A DNA stretch of 64,000 nt from Lysobacter gummosus (GCF_001442805.1 NZ_CP011131.1:2232001-2296000); one strand, 5' to 3'. Counted from the first letter of the stretch, positions 1-9,988 are shown. Notes: generated by a model not told the origin, from the sequence alone. Numbers and translations: made by a program.

Positions 1-430
1 CCATGTGATCGAGCATCTCGGCGCTGCCGTAGCGGATGCCGGTGCGCGAGTTGTTGAGCAGGTGCGGGGCGTTGGTCATCGACTCCATGCCGCCGGCGAC
101 GACGAGCTTGGCCGAGCCGGCCTTGATCAGGTCGTGGCCCAGCATGATCGCCTTCATGCCCGAACCGCAGACCTTGTTGATGGTGGTGCAGCCGGCCGAG
201 GTCGGCAGGTTGGCGCCGAGCGCGGCCTGGCGCGCCGGGGCCTGGCCGAGGCCGGCCGGAAGCACGCAGCCCATGATCACTTCGTCGATCTGATCGGCGG
301 CGACGCCGGCCTGTTCGAGCGCACCGGTGATCGCTGCGCTGCCCAGGGTCGGGGTCGGGACGCCGGTGAATTGGCCGAGGAAGGAACCGATGGCGGTGCG
401 CTTGGCACCGACGATGACGACATCGCTCAT
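1..430 (-). CDS. acetyl-CoA C-acetyltransferase (thiolase), N-terminal part, runs off the window
   Basis: Condenses two acetyl-CoA to acetoacetyl-CoA, or the reverse, in the cytoplasm; it could serve polyhydroxybutyrate synthesis or fatty and amino acid breakdown. The visible 143 residues start MSDVVIVGAKRTAIGSFLG and hold the active-site motif NKVCGSGMKA with the nucleophilic cysteine at about residue 88, followed by GGMESM. Both are hallmarks of degradative and biosynthetic thiolases. The start at 430 is preceded by GGAGG on the minus strand. The C-terminal half, with the His and second Cys, lies outside the window, so phbA/atoB subtypes cannot be separated. Confidence 0.93.
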   Translation of the reverse strand, partial: MSDVVIVGAKRTAIGSFLGQFTGVPTPTLGSAAITGALEQAGVAADQIDEVIMGCVLPAGLGQAPARQAALGANLPTSAGCTTINKVCGSGMKAIMLGHDLIKAGSAKLVVAGGMESMTNAPHLLNNSRTGIRYGSAEMLDHM

Positions 431-1008
431 GGAGGAACTCCGAAAACTGTGGCGTTGTTATGGGCGGTGGCCGGCGCGGCCGGGACCGGAACCCATCGAT
501 TATGCGGCGGCATGCTGCGGTGCCGCAAACATGCGCCGCGGGATGGGACGGCGCGCTGGCCTGGCTAACGAAAATTGAACAAATTGAGGGCGATATCGGG
601 CCGGTAAACCGGCGCGCAACTGAATGCCCGCGCCGGGCTTTTAGTCGAGAAACCGATTACATGCGCGAAGAGCCCGACCGGGCGACGGGATTATCCGGGT
701 CGAAATTCGCCCGATCCGGGGGCGGGGTATCGAATCGCGCCGGATCGGCGTTGCGGGTCGATCGGTGCGGTGGTGTCCGGATAGGCCGATTTTACTTCGG
801 CGATTTCAGCCGGACTCAAGCCGAATTCAGCGCCGAACTTCGGCCCAAAACCGCCGTCGAGCGCGCCGCGCACCTTGTTTCCTCCAGATTTGCGTAATAA
901 CTCCACGAATCGATTGTCGGTTCACAAGGCTTGGATTAAAACGAATCCCAAGGTGCGATCGATCCGCTGGGGAGCGGCGACGCATCGTCCCGCAGCGGGG
1001 TTAAAACC
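431..1008. other. intergenic region between thiolase and S8 protease genes
   Basis: This 578 bp spacer separates two divergent genes and should hold both promoters. I see no convincing conserved protein in any frame; the open frames here lack ribosome binding sites and family motifs. The stretch around 560-600 is less GC-rich than its surroundings. Confidence 0.5.
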
Positions 1009-3810
1009 ATGAAACGTTTCGAATCGGCAGTCCGTCGTAATTCGCGGCTGGTCCTGTGCGCACTGAGCGTCGCCATCCTCAGCGCCTGCGGCGGAGGCGG
1101 TGGAGGCGGCGACAACGTCAAGCCCACGCCGCCGCCGACCAATAACCCGCCGCCGCCGCCGAGCGCGCCGCCGCCGCCGATCGGCGCGCATCTGGATCTG
1201 ACCAATACCCGCTCGGCGCAGGCGCAGGGACTCACCGGCGCGGGTATCCGCATCGGCGTGGTCGACAGCGGCGTGCGCCGCGATCATCCCGCGCTCAACG
1301 GCCGGGTCGGGCCGATGCTGATCTACACCGATCCGCGCACCAACAACCATCGCGTGGACGATGTCCTCGGCCACGGCACCTTCGTCTCGCAAATCGCCGC
1401 CGGCACGCCGGTCGGCGCCTGGCCGGGCGGCATCGCCCAGGGCGCGACCATCGTTTCCGCGCGCATCCTCGCCGACACGCGCCCGGCCGACGACGGCTCG
1501 GGCATGGGCAACGAAGTGCGCGACGCCGGCGGCCTGGACATCGTCAGTCGCGATCTCATGAACGCCGGCGTGCGGATCATGAACAACTCCTGGGGCGGCC
1601 TGTACTGGACCGGCGACAACGTCACGCAGAGTTTCATCGCCGCGTACAAGCCCTTCATCGACAACGGCGGGCTGGTGGTGTTCGCGACCGGTAACGAATC
1701 CAAGCCGCAGCCGTCCGACAACGCCTCCTTGCCGAGCCAGGGCGCGGGCGCGAACGTGCTCGAACGCGGCTGGATCGCGGCGGCGGCGCTGGACACCAAC
1801 AATCCGACGCAACTGGCGAGCTACTCCAACGCCTGCGGCATCGCGATGAACTACTGCCTGGTCGCGCCCGGCGATGTGCAGGCCACCGGCGTCAACGATG
1901 CGGTCGGCAGTCCGAGTTACTGGGTCGTGCGCGGCACTTCGTTCGCCGCGCCGCAGATTTCCGGCGCGGCCGCGCTGGTGTGGCAGGCGTTCCCGTACTT
2001 CAACAACGATCTGGTCCGGCAGGCCTTGCTCGGCAACGCCAAGGACCTGGGCGCGCCCGGAGTCGATCCGGTGTTCGGCCAGGGCCTGCTCGATGTCGGC
2101 GCGGCCGTGCGCGGTCTGCGTCGCCTGGATTGGGGCGATGTGCGGGTCAACTTCGACGGCGCTTCGACCTGGAGCAATCCGATCAGCGGCGCCGGCGGCC
2201 TGATCAAGGAAGGCGCCGGCACGCTGCGCCTGGATGCGAGCAGCGCCAACACCTACACCGGCGCGACCGATGTCGCCGGCGGCACCTTGCGCTTGAACGA
2301 CAACGGCAGCCTGGCCTCGCCGGTCACCGTGCGCGCGGGCGCGACCTTCGCCGGCGGCAACGGCGCCAAGGTCGCCAATCGCATCGACAACCAGGGCGCG
2401 GTGCGCGTGGAAGGCGCGGGTCTGCGCATCGACGGCAACTACGCGCAGTCCGCGGCCGGGCAATTGCAGTTCTTCATCGGCTCCAAGCTGGATGTCGGCG
2501 GCAGCGCGAGTCTGGCCGGCGATGCGCGCGTGCTCGGCCAGTTGCCGGGTTATGTGCGTTCCAATCACGAAGTGTTCCTCAACGCCGGCAGCGTGAGCGG
2601 CCAGTTCGCCAGCCTGTCCACCGCGCCGGGCGTGTTCCTGACCGCCACTCTGGGCTACAGCACGACCCAGGCCTGGCTCGACATATCCGCCTTGAACATC
2701 ACCGCCACCGCGCAGGCGCTGGGCATGCAGGCCTCCGAGACCGCCGCCGCCGCGCGCGTGGACGGCGCCTTGCGCGGCCTGGACAACGGCGCGGTGGTCA
2801 GCGGCGGCGCGGGCGCGCAGGGCGCGTTCAACGCCGCCGCCGGCGCCTTGCAGCAGTCGGCGACGCCGCAGATCGCGCAGCGCTCGCTGGCGAGCTTGTC
2901 CGGCGAACTGCACAGCGCCGATGCCGCGTTCGCGATGATGGCCATCGAAGGCAACCGGCGCGCGCTGGAATCGCGTCTGGATGCGCAGTACCTGGATCGC
3001 CACGACGGCGCCTGGTCCGACCGCATCGACACGCAACGCGTCGCCGCGGGCCGTTTCGACCTGGATGCGCGCGGCTGGATCGTCGGCCACGATCAGCGCC
3101 TGGGCGCGTTGAGCGTCGGCGCCGCGGTCAGCCAGACCGACGGTTACGCCTACACCCAGTTGCGTCGCGATCGCGAGCGCAACCGCCAGATCGAAGGCCA
3201 GTTCTATGCCTCGTGGGATCGCGGCGGCAGCTATGTGATGGGGCGTGCCGCGTTCGGCAACATGGACCGTTACCTGCAGCGCGAAATCCAGTTGGGCGCG
3301 GCGCAGTTCGGCACCGGTTCCAATTACGCCGACCGTTACATCAACCTGGGCGTGCAGGCCGGCCATCGCTTCGAACTGCGCAACGGCCTGCTGACGCCGT
3401 ACCTGGGCGCGCAGAGCCTGCGTCTGAATCGCGACGGTTTCCAGGAGGCCGGCGCCGCCGGCTTCGGCCTGAGCGCGGGCGACTCGAACCTCAGCGCGAC
3501 GCAATTGCTGGCGGGCGCAAGGCTTGAGCGCGAATGGCGCCTGGGTTCGGCCTTGCTGAGCCTGAGCGGCCGCGCCGAATGGCAGCGCACGGTGGCGCAG
3601 TCCGGGCGTTTCATCGATGCGCGCTTCACCGGCCTGGAAGTGTGGTCGCCGATCGTCAGCGATCCGTTCTCGCGCGAAGCCGGCGTGCTGGGGGTTGGGT
3701 TGAGCGCGCGGTTCGCGCGGGGCGGGGTGCTCAGCCTGGATCTGGATAACCGGTACGAGTTTGGACGGCAGTATCCGCGGGCGTTGGCTAATTGGTCGTT
3801 TTCGTTCTGA
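1009..3810 (+). CDS. S8 subtilisin-like serine protease with autotransporter beta-barrel
   Basis: Predicted secreted or surface-exposed protease of 933 residues. The N-terminus is a lipoprotein-type signal ending LSAC with cysteine 27, followed by poly-Gly and a Pro-rich linker (about 28-58). The subtilisin domain (about 60-370) has the full triad: Asp86 in GVVDSG, His122 in GHGTFV and Ser311 in GTSFAAP, with oxyanion Asn229 in ATGNE. Residues about 395-450 look like an autotransporter-associated beta-strand repeat (GGLIKEGAGTLRL, then YTGATDVAGGTLRL). The last 270 or so residues form the outer-membrane barrel and end in aromatic Phe (NWSFSF), as expected for BamA-assembled barrels. No strong Shine-Dalgarno is seen; the start is chosen by the signal peptide. 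Confidence 0.95.
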   Translation: MKRFESAVRRNSRLVLCALSVAILSACGGGGGGGDNVKPTPPPTNNPPPPPSAPPPPIGAHLDLTNTRSAQAQGLTGAGIRIGVVDSGVRRDHPALNGRVGPMLIYTDPRTNNHRVDDVLGHGTFVSQIAAGTPVGAWPGGIAQGATIVSARILADTRPADDGSGMGNEVRDAGGLDIVSRDLMNAGVRIMNNSWGGLYWTGDNVTQSFIAAYKPFIDNGGLVVFATGNESKPQPSDNASLPSQGAGANVLERGWIAAAALDTNNPTQLASYSNACGIAMNYCLVAPGDVQATGVNDAVGSPSYWVVRGTSFAAPQISGAAALVWQAFPYFNNDLVRQALLGNAKDLGAPGVDPVFGQGLLDVGAAVRGLRRLDWGDVRVNFDGASTWSNPISGAGGLIKEGAGTLRLDASSANTYTGATDVAGGTLRLNDNGSLASPVTVRAGATFAGGNGAKVANRIDNQGAVRVEGAGLRIDGNYAQSAAGQLQFFIGSKLDVGGSASLAGDARVLGQLPGYVRSNHEVFLNAGSVSGQFASLSTAPGVFLTATLGYSTTQAWLDISALNITATAQALGMQASETAAAARVDGALRGLDNGAVVSGGAGAQGAFNAAAGALQQSATPQIAQRSLASLSGELHSADAAFAMMAIEGNRRALESRLDAQYLDRHDGAWSDRIDTQRVAAGRFDLDARGWIVGHDQRLGALSVGAAVSQTDGYAYTQLRRDRERNRQIEGQFYASWDRGGSYVMGRAAFGNMDRYLQREIQLGAAQFGTGSNYADRYINLGVQAGHRFELRNGLLTPYLGAQSLRLNRDGFQEAGAAGFGLSAGDSNLSATQLLAGARLEREWRLGSALLSLSGRAEWQRTVAQSGRFIDARFTGLEVWSPIVSDPFSREAGVLGVGLSARFARGGVLSLDLDNRYEFGRQYPRALANWSFSF

Positions 3811-3851
3811 GCCTGGTGGGGCGCGTGGGTTTGGTGGCAAAGCGAAAAGCG

Positions 3852-4022
3852 AATCTCCCCTAACCCCTCTTTTTCAAAGAGGGGAACGCATTCGCGGTGG
3901 GTGGGTCGGACGCGGGATTTCAGGTGGTTCGCCGTCCGCCTTCGGCGGCTACGCAACCCCTAACCCTGGCAGACAGGTTCCCCTCTTTGAAAAAGAGGGG
4001 CTAGGGGAGTTTCGCTTTCCGC
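3852..4022. repeat. pair of inverted palindromic intergenic repeats (CCCCTCTTTTTCAAAGAGGGG type)
   Basis: Two copies of a short element face each other. The first (about 3855-3890) reads TCCCCTAACCCCTC then TTTTTCAAAGAGGGGAAC; the second (about 3980-4012) reads GTTCCCCTCTTTGAAAAAGAGGGG then CTAGGGGAG, its reverse complement. Each unit is itself a hairpin. A related unit lies at about 9989-10033 (CCCCCTTTGAAAAAGGGGG). They resemble the REP-like palindromes common between genes in Xanthomonadaceae. Confidence 0.75.
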
Positions 4023-4024
4023 CC

Positions 4025-4057
4025 AAACAAAAACGCCGCTACGTTTCCGTAGCGGCG
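4025..4057 (-). terminator. rho-independent terminator of the leucine-degradation genes
   Basis: On the minus strand, 26 bp after the isovaleryl-CoA dehydrogenase stop, a perfect 10-bp stem (4034-4043 with 4048-4057, loop of four) is followed by GTTTTTGTTT. Confidence 0.85.
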
Positions 4058-4082
4058 CCTCGCACCGAAACGTAACCCCGCC

Positions 4083-5240
4083 TCAGCTCTTGCCGTCGAA
4101 CAACTCGCGCCCGATCAACATGCGCCGGATCTCGTTGGTCCCCGCGCCGATCGCATACAACTTCGCATCGCGCAGGATCCGCCCGGTCGGGTACTCATTG
4201 ATGTAACCGTTGCCGCCCAGAGTCTGGATCGCCTCCAGCGCCACCTGCACCGCCGCATCGGAGGCATGCAGCAGACACGAAGCCGAATCGATCCGGCTCT
4301 TATGCCCGGCATCGAAATCGCGTCCGACCTGATACGCGAACGCGCGGCTGGACTGCAGCGCGGTGTACATGTCGGCGATCTTGCCCTGCATCAGGCTGAA
4401 GGTGCCGATGGCGACGTCGAACTGCTTGCGCTCGCGCACGTAGGGCAGGGCGATGTCCAGCGCCGACTGCATCAAGCCCAGCGGGCCGCCGGTCAACACC
4501 AGACGCTCGGTGTTGAGGCCGCTCATCAGCACCTTGACGCCGTGGTGCACTTCGCCGAGCACGTTTTCGGCCGGAATCTCGCAGTCCTCGAACACCAGCT
4601 CGCAGGTGTTCGAGCCGCGCATGCCCAGCTTGTCGAGTTTCTGCGCGGTGGAAAACCCCTTCATGCCCTTTTCGACGATGAACGCCGTCATGCACTTGCT
4701 GCCCGCGCTCTTGCCGGCGGTGCGCATGTACACGATCAGCACGTCGGCCTCCGGGCCGTTGGTGATCCACATCTTGTTGCCGTTGGCGACCCACACGCCG
4801 TCCTTGAGTTCGGCGCGGCAGCTCATCGAGCCGACCACGTCGGAACCGGCGCCCGGTTCGCTCATCGCCAGCGCGCCCTTCCATTCGCCGCTGCACAGCT
4901 TGGGCAGGTACTTGCGGCGCTGGGCCTCGTTGGCGTTGGCGTAGAGGTTGGATACGCACAGGTTGGAGTGCGCGCCATAGGAAAGACCGACCGAACCGGA
5001 CGCGCGCGAAATCTCTTCCATCGCCACCAGATGGGCCAGATAGCCCATCTCGCTGCCGCCGTATTCGCCCGGCACGGTCATGCCGAGCAGACCCATCTCG
5101 CCCAGTTTGAGCCACAGGTCTTGCGGAAACGCGTTGTCGTGATCGATCTGCTCCGCGCGCGGAGCGATTTCGGCGTCGGCGAAACGGCGCACTGCATCGC
5201 GCAGCGCGTCGATCTCTTCACCCAGGGGAAAACTGCGCAT
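4083..5240 (-). CDS. liuA: isovaleryl-CoA dehydrogenase
   Basis: FAD-dependent oxidation of isovaleryl-CoA to 3-methylcrotonyl-CoA in leucine breakdown, passing electrons to ETF. The 385-residue length is normal for the acyl-CoA dehydrogenase family. Signature segments are [15 protein letters not shown] (about 123-137), [14 protein letters not shown] and [20 protein letters not shown] near the C-terminus. A Glu at about 245 in [15 protein letters not shown] sits where IVD, unlike most acyl-CoA dehydrogenases, carries its catalytic base. The start codon lies 1 bp from the stop of the upstream carbonic anhydrase gene, so the two are probably co-transcribed. A strong terminator follows. The substrate is inferred from family resemblance. 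Confidence 0.93.
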   Translation of the reverse strand: MRSFPLGEEIDALRDAVRRFADAEIAPRAEQIDHDNAFPQDLWLKLGEMGLLGMTVPGEYGGSEMGYLAHLVAMEEISRASGSVGLSYGAHSNLCVSNLYANANEAQRRKYLPKLCSGEWKGALAMSEPGAGSDVVGSMSCRAELKDGVWVANGNKMWITNGPEADVLIVYMRTAGKSAGSKCMTAFIVEKGMKGFSTAQKLDKLGMRGSNTCELVFEDCEIPAENVLGEVHHGVKVLMSGLNTERLVLTGGPLGLMQSALDIALPYVRERKQFDVAIGTFSLMQGKIADMYTALQSSRAFAYQVGRDFDAGHKSRIDSASCLLHASDAAVQVALEAIQTLGGNGYINEYPTGRILRDAKLYAIGAGTNEIRRMLIGRELFDGKS

Positions 5241-5241
5241 A

Positions 5242-5994
5242 TCAGCCCTCGTAACGAATCAGCGGCCGCCCGTTGAGCGGTTGGATGTTGCGGTTGTTGC
5301 GACGGTAGTGGGACAAGAATCCGTCGATCTGCTTCTTCGACATCGTCACCGGCGCCGGCAGCACGTACCACTCCACATTTTCCGTCAACGGCGGGGTCGT
5401 GAGCGAGCCCAGGTAGTGGAAGTAGCCGCGCGACTTCGGCAGCAGGCCTTCGATGTCGATCTCTTGCTGGGCCGGCTTGGCCTTATTCTTGCGCGGCTTG
5501 AGGTCGTCGAGCACCTCCTGCGCGACGGCATTGGCCTTGCCCTGTTCATACATCACGCCGACCACCGCCAGGCGGCCGTCCTGCGCCTTGAACACGAAAT
5601 GGCCTTCCAGCGGGAAGTGCTTGCCGTCCAGGGTGTGCTCGCTCTGGGCGTGGAAATGGAACTGCGCCAGGGTGAAATGGCGGCCGCGGATGGTCGCCTG
5701 CGTGGCGTGGGTGTCCACCTGCACCGCGTGGCCGTTGTCCTCGACCTTGTCGATCCCGCCGCGGGTGTGCTGGAACTCCAGCGCGCGCGGCTCGTTATCG
5801 GCGGCGGCGACCGCGGAGGAAGTGACGATGTCGATCGGCGACTGCGACTTGTCGTGCGCGGCCTGCCACTGTTCCTGGTGTTCGTAATCCAGCGCGTCGT
5901 GAGCGGCGTGCGCGGCCGGCTTGGCCGGCTCGCCAGCCTGCGCGGCGAAAGCCAGGCTCAGTGCGATGAGCGTGGCGAAAGTGTGTTTGCGCAT
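5242..5994 (-). CDS. alpha-class carbonic anhydrase, exported
   Basis: Periplasmic zinc enzyme for CO2/bicarbonate interconversion, 250 residues with a signal peptide ending at about AQA-20. Zinc ligands are His113 and His115 in FHFHAQSEH and His132 in LEGHFVF. The QSPIDI block (51-56) and YLGSLTTPP (about 194-202, with the catalytic Thr) are typical. The N-terminal W-Y/GP-W block usual in the family is weak (LDYEHQEQW). The gene sits between leucine dehydrogenase and isovaleryl-CoA dehydrogenase on the same strand, abutting the latter. That placement may reflect supply of bicarbonate to a downstream biotin carboxylase step, but this is only a guess, since a periplasmic enzyme would act elsewhere. 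Confidence 0.94.
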   Translation of the reverse strand: MRKHTFATLIALSLAFAAQAGEPAKPAAHAAHDALDYEHQEQWQAAHDKSQSPIDIVTSSAVAAADNEPRALEFQHTRGGIDKVEDNGHAVQVDTHATQATIRGRHFTLAQFHFHAQSEHTLDGKHFPLEGHFVFKAQDGRLAVVGVMYEQGKANAVAQEVLDDLKPRKNKAKPAQQEIDIEGLLPKSRGYFHYLGSLTTPPLTENVEWYVLPAPVTMSKKQIDGFLSHYRRNNRNIQPLNGRPLIRYEG

Positions 5995-6115
5995 GGCGGA
6001 ATCCTTTACGTATACACAGCGATTTGGGGACGGATCGCACTGCGGCGCGATCGCCGGACACGCCGGCGCACTCCATCAACGCAGATACGCGGTGAAAACC
6101 CTACTCCGGATACGA

Positions 6116-6138
6116 CGACGGGGCCGATGGCCCCGTCG
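6116..6138. terminator. GC-rich hairpin downstream of leucine dehydrogenase
   Basis: A perfect 10-bp stem CGACGGGGCC/GGCCCCGTCG with a GAT loop lies 10 bp past the leucine dehydrogenase stop. No T-run follows on the minus strand, so it may attenuate rather than end transcription into the carbonic anhydrase gene. Confidence 0.45.
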
Positions 6139-6147
6139 AAGTGTGCG

Positions 6148-7251
6148 TCAGTGACCGCTGCGGATGCGTCCGCGGAAGCTGGGGTTGGAGCGGCCGAGCG
6201 GCAGCTTCAACTTGCCGATCGCGCTGATGCGCTCTTCGGCCAGACGGTCGGCGGCGGTGTAGGTCGGGATGCTGTCGCGCTCGGCGATCTCGAAGATGCG
6301 GCCGAGGTTGTGGTAGATCGTGCGCATCATGCGCATGGCGCGCTCGCGGTTGTAGCCGTCGAGTTCCAGCGCCACGTTCATCACGCCGCCGGCGTTCACC
6401 GCGTAATCCGGCGCGTACAGGATGCCGCGCTTGGCCACTTCGTCGCCGATGGCGTTGTTGGCCAGCTGGTTGTTGGCCGCGCCGCAGATGATCTTGGCCT
6501 TCAAACGCGGCAAGGTCTGCTCGTTGACGGTGCCGCCCAGCGCGCACGGCGAGTACACGTCGGCGTTGACGTCGTAGATTTCGTCCAGGCCGACCGCTTC
6601 GGCGCCGTATTCGGACACGGCCTTCTCGACCAGGCCCTTGTTGATGTCGGTGACGAAGATTTTCGCGCCGCGCTCCTTGAGCAGCTTCACGAATTCCATG
6701 CCGACATGGCCCAGGCCCTGCACGGCGTAGCTGTACTTGCCGACTTCCTCGTCGCCGAAGCGCTTGTTCAGCGACGCCATCAGGCCCTGCAGGGTGCCGT
6801 AGGCGGTGAACGGCGAGGGATCGCCCGAACCGCCGTGGACCTGGTGCACGCCGGTGACGTATTCGGTCTCGCGGTACACGTATTCCATGTCGTTGACATC
6901 GATGCCGACGTCTTCCGCGGTGATGTAACGGCCGCCCAGCGAATCGACGAACTTGCCGAATGCGCGGAACAGCGCTTCGGACTTGTCCGCGGAAGGATCG
7001 CCGATGATCACCGCCTTGCCGCCGCCGATGTTCAAGCCGGCGACCGCGTTCTTGTAGGTCATGCCGCGGCTCAGGCGCAGCACGTCGTTCAGCGCGTCCT
7101 GCTCGGTCTTGTACGGCCACATCCGCAGGCCACCCAGGGCCGGGCCGAGCACGGTGTTATGGATCGCGATGATGGCCTTCAGGCCGGCGTCCTTGTTATG
7201 GCAGAACACGACCTGCTCATGGCCGAAGGTGTCGAGGGTTTCGAAAATCAT
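6148..7251 (-). CDS. leucine dehydrogenase (Glu/Leu/Phe/Val dehydrogenase family)
   Basis: NAD-dependent oxidative deamination of leucine, valine and isoleucine to their 2-oxo acids. At 367 residues it has the short length of LeuDH rather than GluDH. The glycine-rich GPALGGLRMWPY (about 36-47) is followed by Lys67 in MTYKNAVAGLN and Lys79 in GGGKAVIIGDP, matching the substrate-binding and catalytic lysines of Bacillus LeuDH. The Rossmann motif is VQGLGHVGMEF in the second half. It heads a same-strand set with carbonic anhydrase and isovaleryl-CoA dehydrogenase, which fits leucine catabolism or supply of iso-branched primers for fatty acids. Confidence 0.92.
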   Translation of the reverse strand: MIFETLDTFGHEQVVFCHNKDAGLKAIIAIHNTVLGPALGGLRMWPYKTEQDALNDVLRLSRGMTYKNAVAGLNIGGGKAVIIGDPSADKSEALFRAFGKFVDSLGGRYITAEDVGIDVNDMEYVYRETEYVTGVHQVHGGSGDPSPFTAYGTLQGLMASLNKRFGDEEVGKYSYAVQGLGHVGMEFVKLLKERGAKIFVTDINKGLVEKAVSEYGAEAVGLDEIYDVNADVYSPCALGGTVNEQTLPRLKAKIICGAANNQLANNAIGDEVAKRGILYAPDYAVNAGGVMNVALELDGYNRERAMRMMRTIYHNLGRIFEIAERDSIPTYTAADRLAEERISAIGKLKLPLGRSNPSFRGRIRSGH

Positions 7252-7663
7252 CGGGTGCTCCGAACCGGGCGGGAGTGCGCGGAAGATTGCGCTTACGCGT
7301 CGCGCCAGGCTGTGGGTTAAGTCGTTGAAATGAAATGAATTCGCTTGTGCGGCGGTGGAATGGCGGCCGGCGCAGGGGCGCTAGTCTAAAGCAATCGGGC
7401 AATACGGCTAGGTACGTGTTCCGTAGGGTGGGCGCGGCCGGCGGCGGATTTGCCGAGACGGTCGTTTGCCACGATCCAAAGCGCGCGGCCGTGGATACCG
7501 ATGGGTAGCGCGATCCGCCGTTTGTGCCGAAAACGGCATTCCAAGTCTCTGACCATGCGGCGCATGAACACGATAATGGTGGATTCGATTTGTCCGGAGC
7601 CGCCGCTCGACGGCGTTAGCCCGGATGCAGATCGCACCATCATCGCCACAGGACGCCGACTTC
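7252..7663. other. intergenic region between divergent genes
   Basis: About 410 bp between leucine dehydrogenase and the papain-like gene. It must contain promoters for both, but no operator palindrome or small gene stands out. Confidence 0.4.
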
Positions 7664-9829
7664 ATGGCCACCGCAAGGAACGCCGCCGTTTCACGCAAAC
7701 GCACCACCGCCGCTCGCGCCGCCACCACCGCCGAACGTCCGGCCCGGCGCGCGGGCAAGACCGCGGCCAAGGCCGCGGTGAAGAAAACCGCGCCCAAACT
7801 GCACTCGCGCCTGCTCGACGCGCGCCCGGACACCGCCGACTTCCGCGACAGCATGTTCGAGCCGACCCTGGTCGAAGTGCCCTCGCACAAGCCCTTGAGC
7901 GAACACCTGAAACTGCGCCTGCCGGTCTTGGACCAGGGCGACGAAGGCGCCTGCACCGCGTTCGGTCTGGCCGCGGTCGCGCACGCGCTGCTGCGCCGGC
8001 GCAATCCGCGCGCCAGGCTGGCCCCGGTCAGCACCCGCATGCTCTACGACATGGCCCGCCGCTACGACGAATGGCGCGGCGAGAAATACTCCGGTTCCAG
8101 TTGCCGCGGCGCAATGAAGGGCTGGCATCACCACGGCGTGTGTTCGGAAAAAATCTGGCCGTACAAAGTCGGCGACAGCATCGAGACCTATACCGAGCAA
8201 CGCGCCCGCGACGCGACGCTGCGCCCGCTCGGGGCTTATTTCCGAGTGAATCACAAGGACCTGGTGGCGATGCACGCGGCCTTCGCCGAAGTCGGCGTGC
8301 TGTACGCCTCGGCCGCCGTGCACGACGGCTGGGACGATCCCGTGCGCGGCCGCATCGCATGGAAACGCCAGGAAATCGCCGGCTACCACGCCTTCGCCAT
8401 CGTCGGTTACGACGAAGGCGGCTTCTGGATTCAGAACTCCTGGGGCAAGACCTGGGGCTTGAACGGCTACGGCTATATCAGCTACGACGAATGGCTCGAA
8501 CGCGGCACCGATGTGTGGGTGGCGCGGCTGGCGGTGCCGGTGCGCCTGCACAACGCCCAGTCCAGCGCGGTCAGCCATTCCAGCGTGGCGCGCCAGTCCA
8601 CCGGTTACTCGCAGGCCGATCTGCGCCCGCACATCGTCAGCCTGGGAAACAACGGCCGCCTGCGCGACGACGGCCGCTTCGGCACCAACGCCGACGACGT
8701 GCGCAATCTGATCCGCAAGGACCTGCCGCGCATCACCGCCGATTGGGAGAAAAAACGCGTGCTGCTGTACGCGCACGGCGGACTGGTGCCGGAGCAGGGT
8801 GCGATCCAGCGCGTCGCCGACTACCGCCAGACCCTGCTCGGCAAACAGATCTACCCGCTGTCCTTCATCTGGAAAACCGATGCATGGAGCACGCTGGGCA
8901 ACATCCTGCGCGACGTCGCCAAGCCGCGCAGCGAAGGCGTGGTCGATAAAGCCAAGGACCTGCTGCTGGACCGTTTCGACGACACCCTGGAACCGCTGGC
9001 GCGCGCCGCCGGCGGCAAGCTGATGTGGGACGAGATCAAGGAAAACGGCCTGCTCGCGACCACCGCGCGCACGCCGTTGGCCAACGGCACGGTGCAGGAA
9101 GCCGGCGGCGCGGCCCTGGTCGCGCGCCTGCTCGACGAATGGATCGCGCGCGATCCCAAACTGGAATTGCATCTGGCCGGACACAGCGCCGGCTCGATCC
9201 TGCTGGCGCCGCTGGTGCAGTTGCTGACCACTCAAGGCGTCGTGCCCAGCGGCCCCGCGGTCGGCATGCAGGGCCTGGGCCGGCAGATCGAAACCCTGAC
9301 CCTGTGGGCGCCGGCGATCACCGTCGATCTGTTCCTCGACACCTACGCACCGGCCTTGCGCAGCGGCGCGATCAAACGCATGGCCTTGTTCACCCTGACC
9401 GACAAGGCCGAGAACGACGACCACTGCGCCGGCATCTACCACAAGTCGTTGCTGTACCTGGTCGCGCATTCCTTCGAACGCCAGCCGCGCACCTGGATCA
9501 ACAAGCGCTACCGGCACGGCACGCCCTTGCTCGGCATGGCCCGGTTCCTCGATCGCGACGCCGCGCAAGGCTCGGTGGAACTGCGCGAACTCATCGACAG
9601 CGGCCGCATCGACTGGATCCAGTCGCCGACCGCCGGCGCGCCCGACGGCTCGCCGGACGCATCGGCCGCGACCACGCACGGCGGCTTCGACGACGACCGC
9701 GCGACCTTGGCCGCGACCCTGGCGCGCATCCTCGGTCAAGCCGGCACCACCGCCAGCTTCGACATCCACCGTTCCGAAGCCGGCAACGCCGACCGGCGCA
9801 GCGCCATCGCCCGCGCTGTCAACAAATGA
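7664..9829 (+). CDS. papain-like (C1) peptidase fused to an alpha/beta-hydrolase domain
   Basis: This 721-residue protein combines two hydrolase folds. After a basic Ala/Lys/Arg-rich N-terminus (about 1-45), the C1A-like domain (about 60-295) shows Cys97 in QGDEGACTAF, His242 in AGYHAFAIVGYD and Asn258 in QNSWGKTWGLNGYG, the papain catalytic set. From about 365 a second domain starts with the strand-HGG motif VLLYAHGGL, and Ser508 lies in the nucleophile elbow LAGHSAGSI, as in lipases and esterases. The acid and His of that domain are not certain. The ATG at 7664 is chosen because AGGA precedes it; an upstream in-frame ATG at 7625 exists. There is no clear signal peptide and the basic N-terminus is unusual. 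I know of no standard name for this architecture. Confidence 0.85.
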   Translation: MATARNAAVSRKRTTAARAATTAERPARRAGKTAAKAAVKKTAPKLHSRLLDARPDTADFRDSMFEPTLVEVPSHKPLSEHLKLRLPVLDQGDEGACTAFGLAAVAHALLRRRNPRARLAPVSTRMLYDMARRYDEWRGEKYSGSSCRGAMKGWHHHGVCSEKIWPYKVGDSIETYTEQRARDATLRPLGAYFRVNHKDLVAMHAAFAEVGVLYASAAVHDGWDDPVRGRIAWKRQEIAGYHAFAIVGYDEGGFWIQNSWGKTWGLNGYGYISYDEWLERGTDVWVARLAVPVRLHNAQSSAVSHSSVARQSTGYSQADLRPHIVSLGNNGRLRDDGRFGTNADDVRNLIRKDLPRITADWEKKRVLLYAHGGLVPEQGAIQRVADYRQTLLGKQIYPLSFIWKTDAWSTLGNILRDVAKPRSEGVVDKAKDLLLDRFDDTLEPLARAAGGKLMWDEIKENGLLATTARTPLANGTVQEAGGAALVARLLDEWIARDPKLELHLAGHSAGSILLAPLVQLLTTQGVVPSGPAVGMQGLGRQIETLTLWAPAITVDLFLDTYAPALRSGAIKRMALFTLTDKAENDDHCAGIYHKSLLYLVAHSFERQPRTWINKRYRHGTPLLGMARFLDRDAAQGSVELRELIDSGRIDWIQSPTAGAPDGSPDASAATTHGGFDDDRATLAATLARILGQAGTTASFDIHRSEAGNADRRSAIARAVNK

Positions 9830-9988
9830 TCATGTTGGCGGGATAACAATGGAGTCACCGGAGCCGTACCGCCGCAGGGATCGCGGCAGCCAGCAGCGGT
9901 GCGACGCGTCCACTATCGAGACGCGTCGCACCCGGCAGGCGAGCAGGCGCACCGCGCCGCCATCACAGCGCAGCCCCCCGATCGCCCC

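Noticed and set aside
922..3840. 972-codon open frame on the minus strand opposite the S8 protease
   Set aside because: Antisense shadow of a GC-rich gene: composition is Ala/Arg/Gly/Val/His biased, there are no motifs, and the plus strand has an unambiguous protease.
3852..4022. Repeat pair as a CRISPR fragment
   Set aside because: Only two units in inverted orientation, without regular spacers; they are hairpin-type intergenic repeats.
7691..9769. Long minus-strand frame opposite the papain-like fusion gene
   Set aside because: Same antisense artefact; low-complexity Val/Gly/Arg composition with no recognisable domain.
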